Shown: one piece after another, positions 46,521-57,364 of the stretch
Position numbering within the stretch: the first letter of the stretch is position 1
Layout of the letters: every line of letters starts with the position of its first letter
NCBI GenBank assembly: GCA_001972305.1
Contig: BDDD01001480.1
Coordinates: forward strand, 136,256 to 200,255
DNA length: 64,000 nucleotides
Source: Cephalotus follicularis
Taxonomy: Eukaryota > Streptophyta > Magnoliopsida > Oxalidales > Cephalotaceae
Reading direction: 5' to 3'
Made by a program: the position numbers and the translations under genes
The notes under the pieces: generated by a model
The model's input: only the letters and a program-made list of their open reading frames with translations
The model's database searches: none
What the model was told of the DNA's origin: nothing

Positions 46521-48140
46521 TCACGATATTTTTATTGTTTTTTTGAGTTTTTTTAAAAAGTTTTACTGTTTATTAAACGATAAAGCTATTTATAATGTTA
46601 CTTTTTTTTTTATACTTCACTATATTTGTTATACTTATAATACCTGTTACACTTTACTAAAACTTTTATATTTTTTTTATTGTAAACTTTAAGCTTTTAG
46701 TTTAAATTTATTATTTATTATTTTATTTTATCATAATAATTGATTTTTACAGATCAATTATATTATTTACAATTTTTATCAATATTTGTTTATATATTAT
46801 AAATTTTACTGATTTTATTACATATTGATGCATTATAATTTATTGTATTGGCTACGTATTTTACAAAATTGATTATCAATAAACTGATTACATATTTATA
46901 ATAAGTTATCAAATGTGTAAATTGGCCTAATTTCAACCACATATTTTATAAATACAAGAAAACTCATCTGGGGCGGAGACCACTGAACTTTTGAAGAGAA
47001 AAAAACAAATACATAACAAAATTCAAAATAAAGTTCTACAAAAACTCTCATTTTTATTGAGCTTCTTAAAGAAGCATCCACTTATTACTACTAATGATTA
47101 TTATTTTTTGTACCCGGTGGATTGAAATCGTGACTCCACCACTTATGGGAACCCAATGTGAAAAACCACAACATGAAAATTCAGTTTAAATTACACATCT
47201 TCCCTTGCATCTGCAAAGCCATTTATGGTTCATTATATTAATATGCATTTATTAGGAATATTAAGATCAAAAATACCATTGAATAATGGCTTAAAATTAA
47301 ATCATGAAATTGAGAATTTTTTGATAGATTCATAAAAGTTGGGGGGAAAATTTCTTAGTTTTTTAGCACTTACTGAATCTCTTGGGATTTTAAAAGGGAG
47401 AGAACAGGAGGCCTGGCCACCAAAAGATTCAAGGTTCTAATTCTTACCAATTGCACACCCAAATTTGATATAGGAATTTATGTTGACCCCCACAAAATTA
47501 TTAGGATATATCAAACTTAAAATCCATTTATATGGTTTTGAGTACAAAGATATAACCCTCTCTTTTTGGTCCACCTAAAACAAAATTCCAAACTCCTCCA
47601 TGTAGTAAAGTGGGTAAATATTTGATCAAACAAAAACACAAAATAAGTAAGCTTAATATATAATATACATTACCATATTATATTGATAAGCAATCGAGGT
47701 TAACCGTAAGCTGTAAAAGTAAATATAGAACTATTTGGCATGCCTCTTCCATGATGCCATTAGATTATTCTGTTCAATGGGATTCTTTCACTCGGTCCAG
47801 CAACCCTCTCTTGTGGAGAGATCATTTTTGGCATTGACATTCCTCCAGAAACAATGATCTCTGCATCATAGGCCAAAAGGTAAGGAACACAAGTAGCGTG
47901 GCAATTTACAATCTATCATCACTATATAATCAACTATTTGCCACAGTTTTAACAACAAGAACAACAGAAATTAGCAAGGATTCTGCATCCTCAGTTAATC
48001 TATATGCCTACCTGTTAGTATCGGTTGACTGGACACTTAATTGCTACTGACCAACAGTTATTTACGCGGGACTGAAATCTGGTCTAAGTGCTAACATTTT
48101 CAACCACACATTCAACCCATTCACCATATCACCAATAAAT
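46521..48140. other. AT-rich intergenic DNA
   Basis: Very AT-rich to about 46900 (continuation of the host sequence left of 35206), then mixed sequence. No gene is recognised apart from a possible isolated exon at 47760-47860. Confidence 0.5.
47760..47860 (-). other. Exon-like open stretch, unidentified
   Basis: On the minus strand, a TATGATGCAG acceptor-like site is followed by about 33 open codons (EIIVSGGMSMPKMISPQERV, then AGPSERIPLNRII) and a TAA. The composition looks protein-like, but I do not recognise the family and see no partner exon upstream. It could be the last exon of a broken gene or chance. Confidence 0.25.
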
Positions 48141-48149
48141 TTTCTTCTA

Positions 48150-48235
48150 GGGGCGCTGCCCCCTGAATCCTCGCCCGCTGACCGGGCAGCGGGACCCCCC
48201 GTCCGCTCACCGGGGAGCGGAACCCCCGTATATAA
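48150..48235. repeat. GC-rich hairpin pair
   Basis: About 85 bases of high GC in AT-rich DNA with two similar stem-loops: CCGCTGACCGGGCAGCGG and TCCGCTCACCGGGGAGCGGA. It begins with a self-complementary GGGGCGCTGCCCC. No coding. Confidence 0.65.
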
Positions 48236-48269
48236 TGACTTACTTGTAATTCTTGTGGTCGCTACAGGC

Positions 48270-48553
48270 TGCCATCAGCAGAAGAAATTGTTATTCTCTT
48301 TTAAATTTCTTAGATTTGAGAAAACAAGAAAGCAAGAGAAAGAAGATTGAAATAGACTCCGAATATTTTTCACTGCCCTCTATTGTGTATCATTGGACAT
48401 TTTATATTCACCTTCTAGGCATATTTACAGGAAAAAATTGCTCATTGATTATTGCCATCTGATTTGGCTATCACAAGAGAATTTGACTAAATCAATATAC
48501 AATAATAACATATTTTATTTAGGAGATTCCTAGATGATTTTATGCTGCTGACA
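48270..48553 (-). repeat. Probable 3' LTR of copia element F
   Basis: On the minus strand the LTR starts TGTCAGCAGCAT at 48553, directly after a polypurine tract (GGGGGAG). The left end is set at TGCCATCAGCAG (48270) because it mirrors the start, but this is uncertain and the LTR could extend further left. Confidence 0.5.
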
Positions 48554-49807
48554 CTCCCCCTTAAATTGATGTGTCTTTGAAAACAACATCAATTTGGACA
48601 TAAGAAACTGACGTCGGGCTGCCGTTAAGGGTTTCATAAAATATCTGCAAGTTGTAGGTTGGACGAAACATGAGGCAAAGTAATTGTTGATCGGAAGAGT
48701 TCATCCCGGACTGTATGACAGTCGACTTCAATATGCTTGGTCCGCTCATGGAAAACGGGATTTGATCCAATTTTTATAGCACTCATATCATCGGCAGAAA
48801 GTGGCGTGCCTTTATATTGAGGAAAACCAAGCTCGGCAAGTAAGGAACGAAGCCACAAGATCTCAGAACATGCTGCTGACATAGAGCGGTACTCCGCCTC
48901 AGTGGATGATTTAGAGACACAATCTTGCTTCTTACATTTCCAAGAAACTAGAGAGTTGCCAAGGAACATACACCACCCCGTTGTGGATCGTCGTGTGTCA
49001 AGACAACCTGCCCATTCAGCATCAGCATAAGCTCGTAGACACGTTGTATTGGAGGCTGGAAAAAATAACCCAGTAGTGGGATGACCACGCAAGTATCGAA
49101 TGATACGTAACACAGCAGCCATATGGAGATGTCTTGGATCTTGCATAAATTGACTCACTGTATGAACTGCAAAGGATATATCTGGTCGTGTGATGCAAAC
49201 GTAGATTAGACTGCCAACTAAGCGGCAATAGAGAAAAGGATCAGCAATAGGAGCTCTAGAGTCCTTAGAATATTTGACATTAAACTCCATAAGTGTGTCA
49301 ACATGACGAGCAGTCGACAAACGGGTAAGTTGTACTAGCTCCTGAATATATCTGTGTTGACAAACTTGAATTCCAGTTGAAGTCCGATGTAATTAGAGTC
49401 CCAAAAAATAGGTCGCAGATCCCAAGTCTTTCATCTTAAACTATTGTTTCAGCAGCTATAGCAGTTTAGAAATACCAGAGCTATCACTGCAAGTAATAAG
49501 TAAGTCATCAACATAGACTAGAAGAATTGTTATTCCATGAACCGTTTTACGAGTGAACATGGAATAATCATATTTACTCTGACTGAATTTGGCAGCCACA
49601 AGAGTTGAACGAAACTCCTCGAATCACGCCCAAGGAGCCTGCTTAAGGCCATAGAGAGGGCGTCTTAATTGACAAACAAATCCATCAGGAACATTAGGAA
49701 CACCTGGTGGGGGAAGTATATACACTGTTTCGGATAGATTCCCATGGAGAAAGGCGTTTCTGACGTCCATCTGTAAGAGTGGCCAATTCTGAGAAGTTGC
49801 CAAGGAA
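48554..49807 (-). pseudogene. Copia element F, RT C-terminal half and RNase H
   Basis: From 49807 downward it continues the reverse transcriptase begun at 54933-56014: QNWPLLQMDVRNAFLHG, RPLYGLKQAP, LLVYVDDLLIT, then RNase H with [33 protein letters not shown] and QLADI. Stops (for example at about 49650 and 49390) and a frame break near 49320 show it is dead. The two halves of the gene are separated by element E. Confidence 0.85.
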
Positions 49808-49812
49808 AGAAG

Positions 49813-49998
49813 TGTTAAGCAATATTGTATAATGATTATAATTCTCCTTGTTTAATTATTGAGTTTACAAACATATATATAGACTAGAATCCCCACTCAC
49901 ATAACCCCAATAGGGATATGATTAGTAATAAGGATTATGGACTAAAGCCCATCACCTACTAAACACTACTTAATAATATAAACATAAGCCTTCTAACA
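49813..49998 (-). repeat. 3' LTR of copia E
   Basis: 186 bp. The polypurine tract complement (CTCCCCATCAA) follows at 49999. Confidence 0.9.
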
Positions 49999-50004
49999 CT
50001 CCCC

Positions 50005-53000
50005 ATCAAGTTGGAGCATAAATGTCTATCATGCCCAACTTGTTACACAGATATTGCATTCTCACATTCCCAAGGGACTTAGTAAATATATCAGTTAGTT
50101 ATTCTCTAGTCTTCACATGACAAGTTGAAATAAGTCCCTGCTATATCTTCTCTCACAAAGTGACAATCTACCTCAATATGTTTAGTTCTTTCATGGAATA
50201 TTGGATTTGATGCAATATGAATTGCAGCCTGATTATCACACCACAATTGCATGGGTGAAGCATCGACAAAACCCATCTCAGTAATTAACTGTCTCTCACA
50301 TTAACTCACATGTAGTATGCGCCATGACTCTATACTCTGATTCTGCATTTGACCTAGCTACAATTGGTTGTTTCTTACTTTTCCATGATACAAGATTACC
50401 ACTAACAAATACACAATATTCAGTTGTGGACCTTCTATCAATAGGAGACCCTGCCCAATCAGCATCAGAAAACCCTCAACTCGTCGATGACCATAATCTC
50501 GATAAACTAACCCACGTCCAGGGTTACCCTTAAGATATCGCAAAATCCGGATCACAGCATTCTAGTGTCTGATTTTTTGGGTAGCTAAAAACTGACTCAC
50601 CACACTCACAGATAGTTAAGTTTTCCTACCAACCTTCGATATTTCTTAGGATCATTCAATGGCTCTCCATCTTCAATTGTAAGTTTTACATTCGGATCCA
50701 TGGGTGTATCAATAGGTTTAGAACCCAACATTCCTGTTTCCTCCAGAAGATCGATGACATATGTTTTCTGTGATAAAGAGATACCCATATGAGATGTGGC
50801 TACCTCAATACCCAGAAAATACTTCAAACGTCCTAAATCTTTGGTCTGAAATTTCAGTTGAAGATGTATCTTTAAAGCACTAATACCAACCTGATCATCT
50901 CCAGTAATAACAATATCATCAACATATACAATCAACACAATTTTCCCTGTATGGAACTGGTGATAAAACACCGAATGATCACTATTACACCGAGATAGTC
51001 CAAAATATAAGACTACATCTGTAAATCTCCCAAATCATGCACTCGGAGATTGTTTCAGCCCATATAACGATCGTTTAAGTTTACACACCTTATCGGACTC
51101 CCCCTGAGCAACAAACCCTGGTGGTTGCTCCATATATACATCCTCATGAAGATCCTCATTCAAAAAGGCATTCTTAACATCAAGCTGATATAAGGGCCAA
51201 TGATGTATAGCAGCAAGAGAAACAAGTAATATGATTGAGGACAACTTAGCCACAGGAGAAAAAGTATTAGAATAATCCACCCCATAGACCTGAGCATACC
51301 CTTTAGCAACCAAACGAGCTTTTAATCTAGCAATAGAACCATCAGGATTAACTTTAACTGCATATACCCATTTGCAACCAATTGCAGATTTTTCTTTCGG
51401 TAAGGAGACCAGATCCCAAGTATTATTGTGCTCTAAAGCCTGCATTTCCTCTTCCATAGCTTTCTTCCATCGAGATTGAGATAATGCCTCTGTGATAGAC
51501 TTAGGTAACGTATGAGATGCAATAGTACAAAGACATGTGTGAAATGTAGGAGATAGATGAGAATAAACAACAGTATTAGAAATGGGATGATGAGTACAAC
51601 TACGTTTACCTTTCCTTTGAGCAATGGGAAGGTCCATATCAGACATAGAATCATCGAAAACAGGATCTATGAGGACTGGTGACACAGGGGGATCCTCCGA
51701 CACAGAAACTGCTGCAGGGTCACGTATGACTGGTGGTACGGACTGTTGGCGACGTGTATAGACATGACGAACAACAAGAGATTGTCGAATAATAACAGAA
51801 GGAATATCGTCACGACAATGTTCATCTATTACAGACACAATAGGGGATGCAGATGTTAACGGTGTAGACTCGAAGAAAGAAACATCAGCTGTAGTGAAAT
51901 AACGATAAAGATCAAGAGTGTAACATCTGTAGCCCTTTTGGTGTCTAGAATAACCGACAAAAATGCATTTAAGTGACTTTGGGTCAAGTTTAGACACCCT
52001 CGGACGATGATCGCGAATAAAACATGTACATCCAAACACTCGAGGAGGAACATAAAACAGAGGTTGAGAAGGATATAATATGGAATAAGGAATATTACCA
52101 TTTAATATCGAGGAAGGCATACGATTAATTAAATGACATGCAGTCAAAACAGCATCGACCCAAAAAGATTTAGGGACATTCATATGAAGTAGTAAGGCAC
52201 GAGCTGTTTCCATTAAATGTCGATTTTTGCACTCGGCAACCCCATTTTGTTGTGGAGTATCGACACAAGACGATTGATGAACTATTCCATGTTTAGTCAT
52301 GAATGAAGTAAAAGACGTAGAAAAACTCTTTAGCATTATCACTGCGAAGAATACGTATATGAGTATTAAATTGAGCATGAATTTCAGTCACAAAAGCACA
52401 GAAAACAGAATAAAACTCGGATCAATTCTTCATTAAATATAGCCATGCAACTCTTGAGTGATCGTCGATAAAAGTTACAAAATACTGAAAACCAAGTTTA
52501 GAAATTACAAGACACGGACCCCATACATCAGAATGAACAAGATCAAAGAGGTTCGTAGACCGTTTATTGGCTCGACTTGGGTAAGACACACGATGATGCT
52601 TACCAAACTGACATGACTCACAATCTAGACTAGAAACAAACCGAAGAGTGAGCACCATTTTCTTCAAGCTTTCCAAGGAAGGATGACCCAATCGACAATG
52701 TATTTGAAAGGGAGAAGCAATGCTAGAACACGCAACGGTGATAGACTCTTCAAAAACATACAAGCCACCAGACACACGACCTCTACCAATCATCTTACGT
52801 GTCGTAAGATCCTGAAAGTCACAGAAATTAGGAGAAAAAAATGACAGAGCAGTTAAATTCTGTTGTAAATTTACTGATAGAAATAAGATTGAACGGAAAA
52901 CCAGGAATGTGAAGAACACAATACAATGAAAGGGAAAGAGTCAGATGAACAGTACCATTGCCTGTAACTTTGGCAATGGAACCATCAGCTAAAGTAACAC

Positions 53001-54208
53001 CGGGATTTGAAGACATAGTTGTGTAAGAGATAAAATTACCTGGATCTCCGGTCATATGATCAGAAGCACCAGAATCGAGTATCCAGGGACGGGTAGTAGA
53101 CAAACATGCAGAGGCATTACCTGTAGTCTGAACAAAGGTAGCTGTGGAGGAAGAAGGTGCCTGCGTAGCCAACTGATATTGTAAGAAGGCTGCATATTGC
53201 TCATTGCTCAAGTTAATTGTCTTATCTTCAGATGTAAGATTCACTGACGGAGAATCGATAGATTCAAATGGAGTGGCAACTGTATTGGCGTACCTAGGTT
53301 GAGTTGGTTTACCATACAGTTTCCAACACTTCCTCTTTATATGTCCAGTCTGTCCACAGTGATAACAAACTGGAGTTCCATAACCAGCACCATCAATAGT
53401 TGGGTACTTACTAACTCCTGTACCACGGCCACCATCACCACCAAGAGATCTACCAGATCCTGTTCCACGTCCACCACCTCGTGGACCATTTCGACCACCG
53501 ATACGACCTCCTCTTCCAGAAGGTACAACAAGAGCAGAACTTTCTCTAACATCCCTAGGCGTAGCAACACTCAAAGTGTGATGAGAGAGTCTCATCAGAC
53601 GAGCAAATGTGTCAGCAAGAGTTGGTACCAAAGAACTACCAAACACTTGGGAACGAAACCTCTCAAACTCGGGACCCAGAGAACTCAAAAGACCCATAAC
53701 AACCGACTGTTCGCGTTGTTCCTGCATCTTTGGTATATCAGCAGTAATTGGAAGTAGAGCATTTAACTCCTCATACATACATTGATAATCTGCTAAATAT
53801 TCAGCCAAAGGACGATCCCCATGAGTCACCCGATAAAAATCTTAAGATAAGGAACAAATTCAAGAAATATTGCCTTTTCCCGAATATAGAACAACCAAAT
53901 AATCCCATAATTCTTTAACTTTATTCTGATAAGCCACAAGACTCAGAACTTGAGGCTCCATTGCATCCAACATCTGTCCCAGAATTTGAGCATCCCTACA
54001 CTCCCATAAATCATCAGATACCTCTTTGGGTTGAATACCCGTCAAGTGACATCCCAGCTAGCGCCCAATGATGGCCAACCGCACAAGCTTTTGCCACTGT
54101 TGATAATTGGTAACCCCCTTCAGTTTAAGGTTAGTCAAACGACTGGATGAGGAAAAAACTTATGTAAAGTGCATGTACCCAAGACCAATAGTTTCCTTAT
54201 TATCCATA
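50005..54208 (-). pseudogene. gag-pol of copia E, multiply disrupted
   Basis: Order from 54208 downward: gag from MDNKETIG with stops, CCHC knuckle CYHCGQTGHIKRKC (about 53335), protease ILDSGASDHMT (about 53070), integrase with CESCQFGKHHR, LVHSDVWGP and PQQNGVAE (52640-52220), reverse transcriptase with GCKWVYAVK and QLDVKNAFLNEDL, then VYVDDIVITGDD (about 50920), and a shifted, decayed RNase H down to about 50020. Breaks lie near 53840, 52830, 52400, 51035 and 50600. A full product cannot be made. Confidence 0.9.
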
Positions 54209-54562
54209 TTACTACACAAATAAAAACAGAAAATGTTTTAAAGTATCCCAAATATGCTATGCACACAGTCCAAAACAAGCCTACACTTACAGTGTAGAAA
54301 CTGGAATAATAAACGGTGACTGCTCAATCAAATCGAACCCCACAGTCGGCCCAACACAAATCGCTCGCCACAACAACCCAACTTGGTGCACTGTCCATCT
54401 CCACCACTACCGATCACACCCAAAACACTCACCACAACAACCCAGCTCGACGCAACATCACAGTCCCTGCCTCCAATCGGCGTGCTGCAACACAGATCAC
54501 GCCATCGTCACGCCATCAAAGTCGCAATATGCTGTCGAAGTCGCGTCGTGATCTTGTCAACG

Positions 54563-54666
54563 CTGTTGAAATCGCGATATGTCACCAACCCGATCGTTTG
54601 CCGTCGAAATCGCGATATGTCACCAACCAGATCGTTTCGCGATATGCCACCAAACCAGATCGTTTT
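54563..54666. repeat. Threefold repeat in the leader of copia E
   Basis: Three copies of a ~35 bp unit around ATCGCGATATGTCACCAACC with an AGATCGTTT tail. Between the primer site and gag. Confidence 0.75.
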
Positions 54667-54727
54667 TCGTTTTTTTTTTGTTTTTTTAATGATAATGTAG
54701 ACTAGAACCATAATTGCTCTGATACCA

Positions 54728-54927
54728 TGTTAAGCAATATTGTATAATGATTATAATTCTCCTTGTTTAATTATTGAGTTTACAAGCATATATGTATATA
54801 TATATATATAGACTATAATCCCCACTCACATAACCCTAATAGGGATAGGATTAGTAACAAGGATTATGGGCTAAAGCCCATCACCTACTAAACACTACTT
54901 AATAATATAAACATAAGCCTTCTAACA
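54728..54927 (-). repeat. 5' LTR of copia E
   Basis: 200 bp; longer than the 3' LTR because of an expanded (TA) run near 54795. Confidence 0.9.
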
Positions 54928-54932
54928 AGAAG

Positions 54933-56014
54933 TAATCGGACATTTGTCATTTGTGCAACCGTAAGTTTCGCCATAGTCAATCCCATATTGTTGACGATTG
55001 CCTAGGGCGACAAGCCTAGCCTTGTAGAGATCCAATGCGCTGTCTGGTTTAAACTTGGTGGTAAATACCCAGGAACATCTGATAGGTTTCACACCTGATG
55101 GACGCAGCACGATATCCCAGGTGTGATTCTCATCAAGGGCATCAAGTTCAACCTGTATTGCTTTTTTACAACCATCAAGAAGTATTGCTTGATTATAGGA
55201 GCGAGAAATAGGAACAATTGAAGGAGAAGTAATAAGAAGGGACAACCTATCTGGTGGTTTGGAGATGTGAGTGGATTGACGAAGAACAGGAGGTGGCGGT
55301 GATGGTTCCAGTCCCGGAGATAGAGCAGGTGAGTGAGCAGGGGAAGAAGGCAGATGATTGTTCTCTCGTGGGTGTAGAGTGTACACAAGCCCCTTTGCAT
55401 ACCTTGTCAAAAGAGTTAGTAGAAAAAGCAAGCAAAATCAATACAGATGAAGAATGGGATGAGTGGGACGATTGAAAGTAATAAATATTATCCAAGAAAA
55501 CAACACTACGAGAGACTCGAATTTTTCTAGCACTTGCATCATAACACAAAAAATCCTTTTTGACGATAGGCATATAATCGACAAAAACACTCCGGGGAGA
55601 CTGGGTAGACAACTTATGGCGTTCAGTAAGGGGCAGAAGGACAAAGCACACACACCAAAAAGTATGAAGAGCAAGATAAGTAGGAGACTTTTGATGAGGT
55701 TGAAAGAAGGGAGTCTCATTATTAATGGTTGAAGATGGTAAGCGATTGATTACATAAACAATGGTTTGTACCATTTCAACCCAAAATGTGGCAAGAACCG
55801 AACTCTCTAGTAAGATAGCACGAACAGTATCTAAGATGTGACGATTTTTGCGTCCGGCCACTCCATTCTGTTAAGGAGTACATGGGCAAGATCGTTCCCA
55901 CAAAATACCGGAAGTGCGTAAAAACTTTTGAAAGGAATTTGAGATATATTCTCCCCATGAATCAGATTATAGAGTTTTAATTTTAGAATAGAATTGGGTA
56001 TCAATCATTCGTAC
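54933..56014 (-). pseudogene. Copia element F, integrase C-terminal part and RT N-terminal half
   Basis: From 56014 downward: integrase core sequence (GEYISNSFQKFLRTSG, then QNGVAGRKNRHILDTVRAIL), linker, then reverse transcriptase with DENHTWDIV, CSWVFTTKFK and ARLVALGNRQQYGIDYGETY. A frameshift follows TYG near 54960, and the frame then joins the part left of element E. The upstream part of the F integrase, protease and gag is cut off at 56015 by element G and should lie beyond the right edge. Confidence 0.85.
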
Positions 56015-56267
56015 TGTTGAATTGTAAATAACAGATTTTTAGGAATAACCAAATTTTATCACTAGAAAATAGCTGTATTTTAGCTCTTAGATCCCTTAAT
56101 CTATGAGATTATAGTTGTATTTTCTAAATCTTTTAATATGTGGAATTATAGCATTATAGCTAGATTTGTTTCCTATTTTAGCTCCTTGAATAGTCCCTAT
56201 ATATAGCATTGTATCTTTGATAGAAAAATAATAAGAATAATCTTAATTATTCTCTCTAAATTCTTCA
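56015..56267 (+). repeat. 5' LTR of copia G
   Basis: 253 bp, TGTTGAATTG to TAAATTCTTCA, followed directly by TGGTATCAGAGC. TATA-like CCTATATATAG near 56208. Confidence 0.9.
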
Positions 56268-56381
56268 TGGTATCAGAGCATTAGGCTCGTTTTTGGATTT
56301 TAATTACAACCTTCATTGCTGTATTTTCCCACCATCTCTTAATCTATTCTCCAAAGTTTTTTTCTCTTAATCCTACTGAGC

Positions 56382-57258
56382 TTGATAATGTCCATGTCTG
56401 AGATAACTTCGAAGGAGGTCAGTTCGAATCACAAGACTGGGGACCTACAAAATATCAGGGCAACATATAGGCTGAATGAGAAGAACTATCTCAAATGGTC
56501 ACAATTTGTCAAGACATACCTAAAGGGCAAAGGAAGACCAAGCCATCTTCTCGGAACAAGACCAAAACCAAGAGATCCGGAATTTGACGTGTGGGATGAG
56601 GTTGATTCAATGATCATGTCATGGTTATGGGACTCAATGGATCCGACCATAAGTGATACATGCATGTTTCTAAAAACTGCAAAGGAGATTTGGGATTCCA
56701 TTCGCAGGACATATTCAAAGGCTAGAGATGCAGCCCAAGTGTATGAAATTAAGGTGAAAAAAAGTGCAACGAAACAAGGAAGCAGAACTGTGACAGAATA
56801 TGCCAATACTCTACAAAATCTATGGCTAGAACTCGATCATTATCGGGTATTTGAGATGAAGTGCCCGGAAGATGCAGCCAAATTAAATTTTTTTATTGAA
56901 AAGGATAGTGGATGTGATTTTCTAGCTGGTCTTAATCCCGAATATGATCAGGTTAGAATTCAAATACTCAGAAAAGAAGAAATACCTTCATTAGAGGAGA
57001 CAATTCCTCTAATTCGGGCAGAAGAAAGTCGTAGGGGTATCATGCTTGAGCCGTAAGCTTTGGAAGGATCAGCCTTGGTGACTCAAAATGCACATCCCCC
57101 TCAAGAAGAAAAAGGACAGGCAGATGCATCACGACTTTTATGGAAAAACAACCGGGACAATTTATGGTGTACCTACTGTAATAAACCAAGGCATACCAGG
57201 GATCATTGCTGGAAGCTGAATAGTAAACCAACAACCTTAAGTCAAGAATGGGAAAACT
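56382..57258 (+). pseudogene. gag of copia G
   Basis: Gag with YRLNEKNYLKWSQFVKTYLK, SWLWDSMDP and FLAGLNPEYDQVRIQIL, then a TAA at 57054, continuing in frame to a CTYCNKPRHTRDHC knuckle near 57165 and a TGA at 57258. The first product would lack the knuckle. Confidence 0.88.
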
Positions 57259-57364
57259 GAGCAGGACAACCAAGAACCTAGGCCAACCTAACTGAGCAAA
57301 CCAATCACGATGAAGGACAGGAGAAAGAAGTTTCAACAGTGAAGAGATTGAGAGAATTAGAAAT

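Larger units (their letters stand above)
49813..54927 (-). mobile_element. Complete Ty1/copia element E (5.1 kb)
   Basis: LTRs at 49813-49998 and 54728-54927 start and end alike (TGTTAAGC ... TTCTAACA as read on +). The duplication AGAAG flanks the element (49808-49812, 54928-54932). The primer site TGGTATCAGAGC (complement at 54716-54727) sits left of the right LTR, so the element reads on the minus strand. It is inserted in the reverse transcriptase gene of copia F; removing E and one AGAAG restores the F frame across the site. LTRs differ at about six sites plus a 14 bp AT-microsatellite length change. Confidence 0.95.

Noticed and set aside
48150..48235. Organelle or rRNA insertion
   Set aside because: Only 85 bases and no recognisable rRNA or organelle gene sequence; left as an unexplained GC-rich hairpin pair.
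53299..53757. Plus-strand Ser/Thr-rich frame of 152 codons
   Set aside because: Antisense of the Gly/Arg-rich gag region of copia E.
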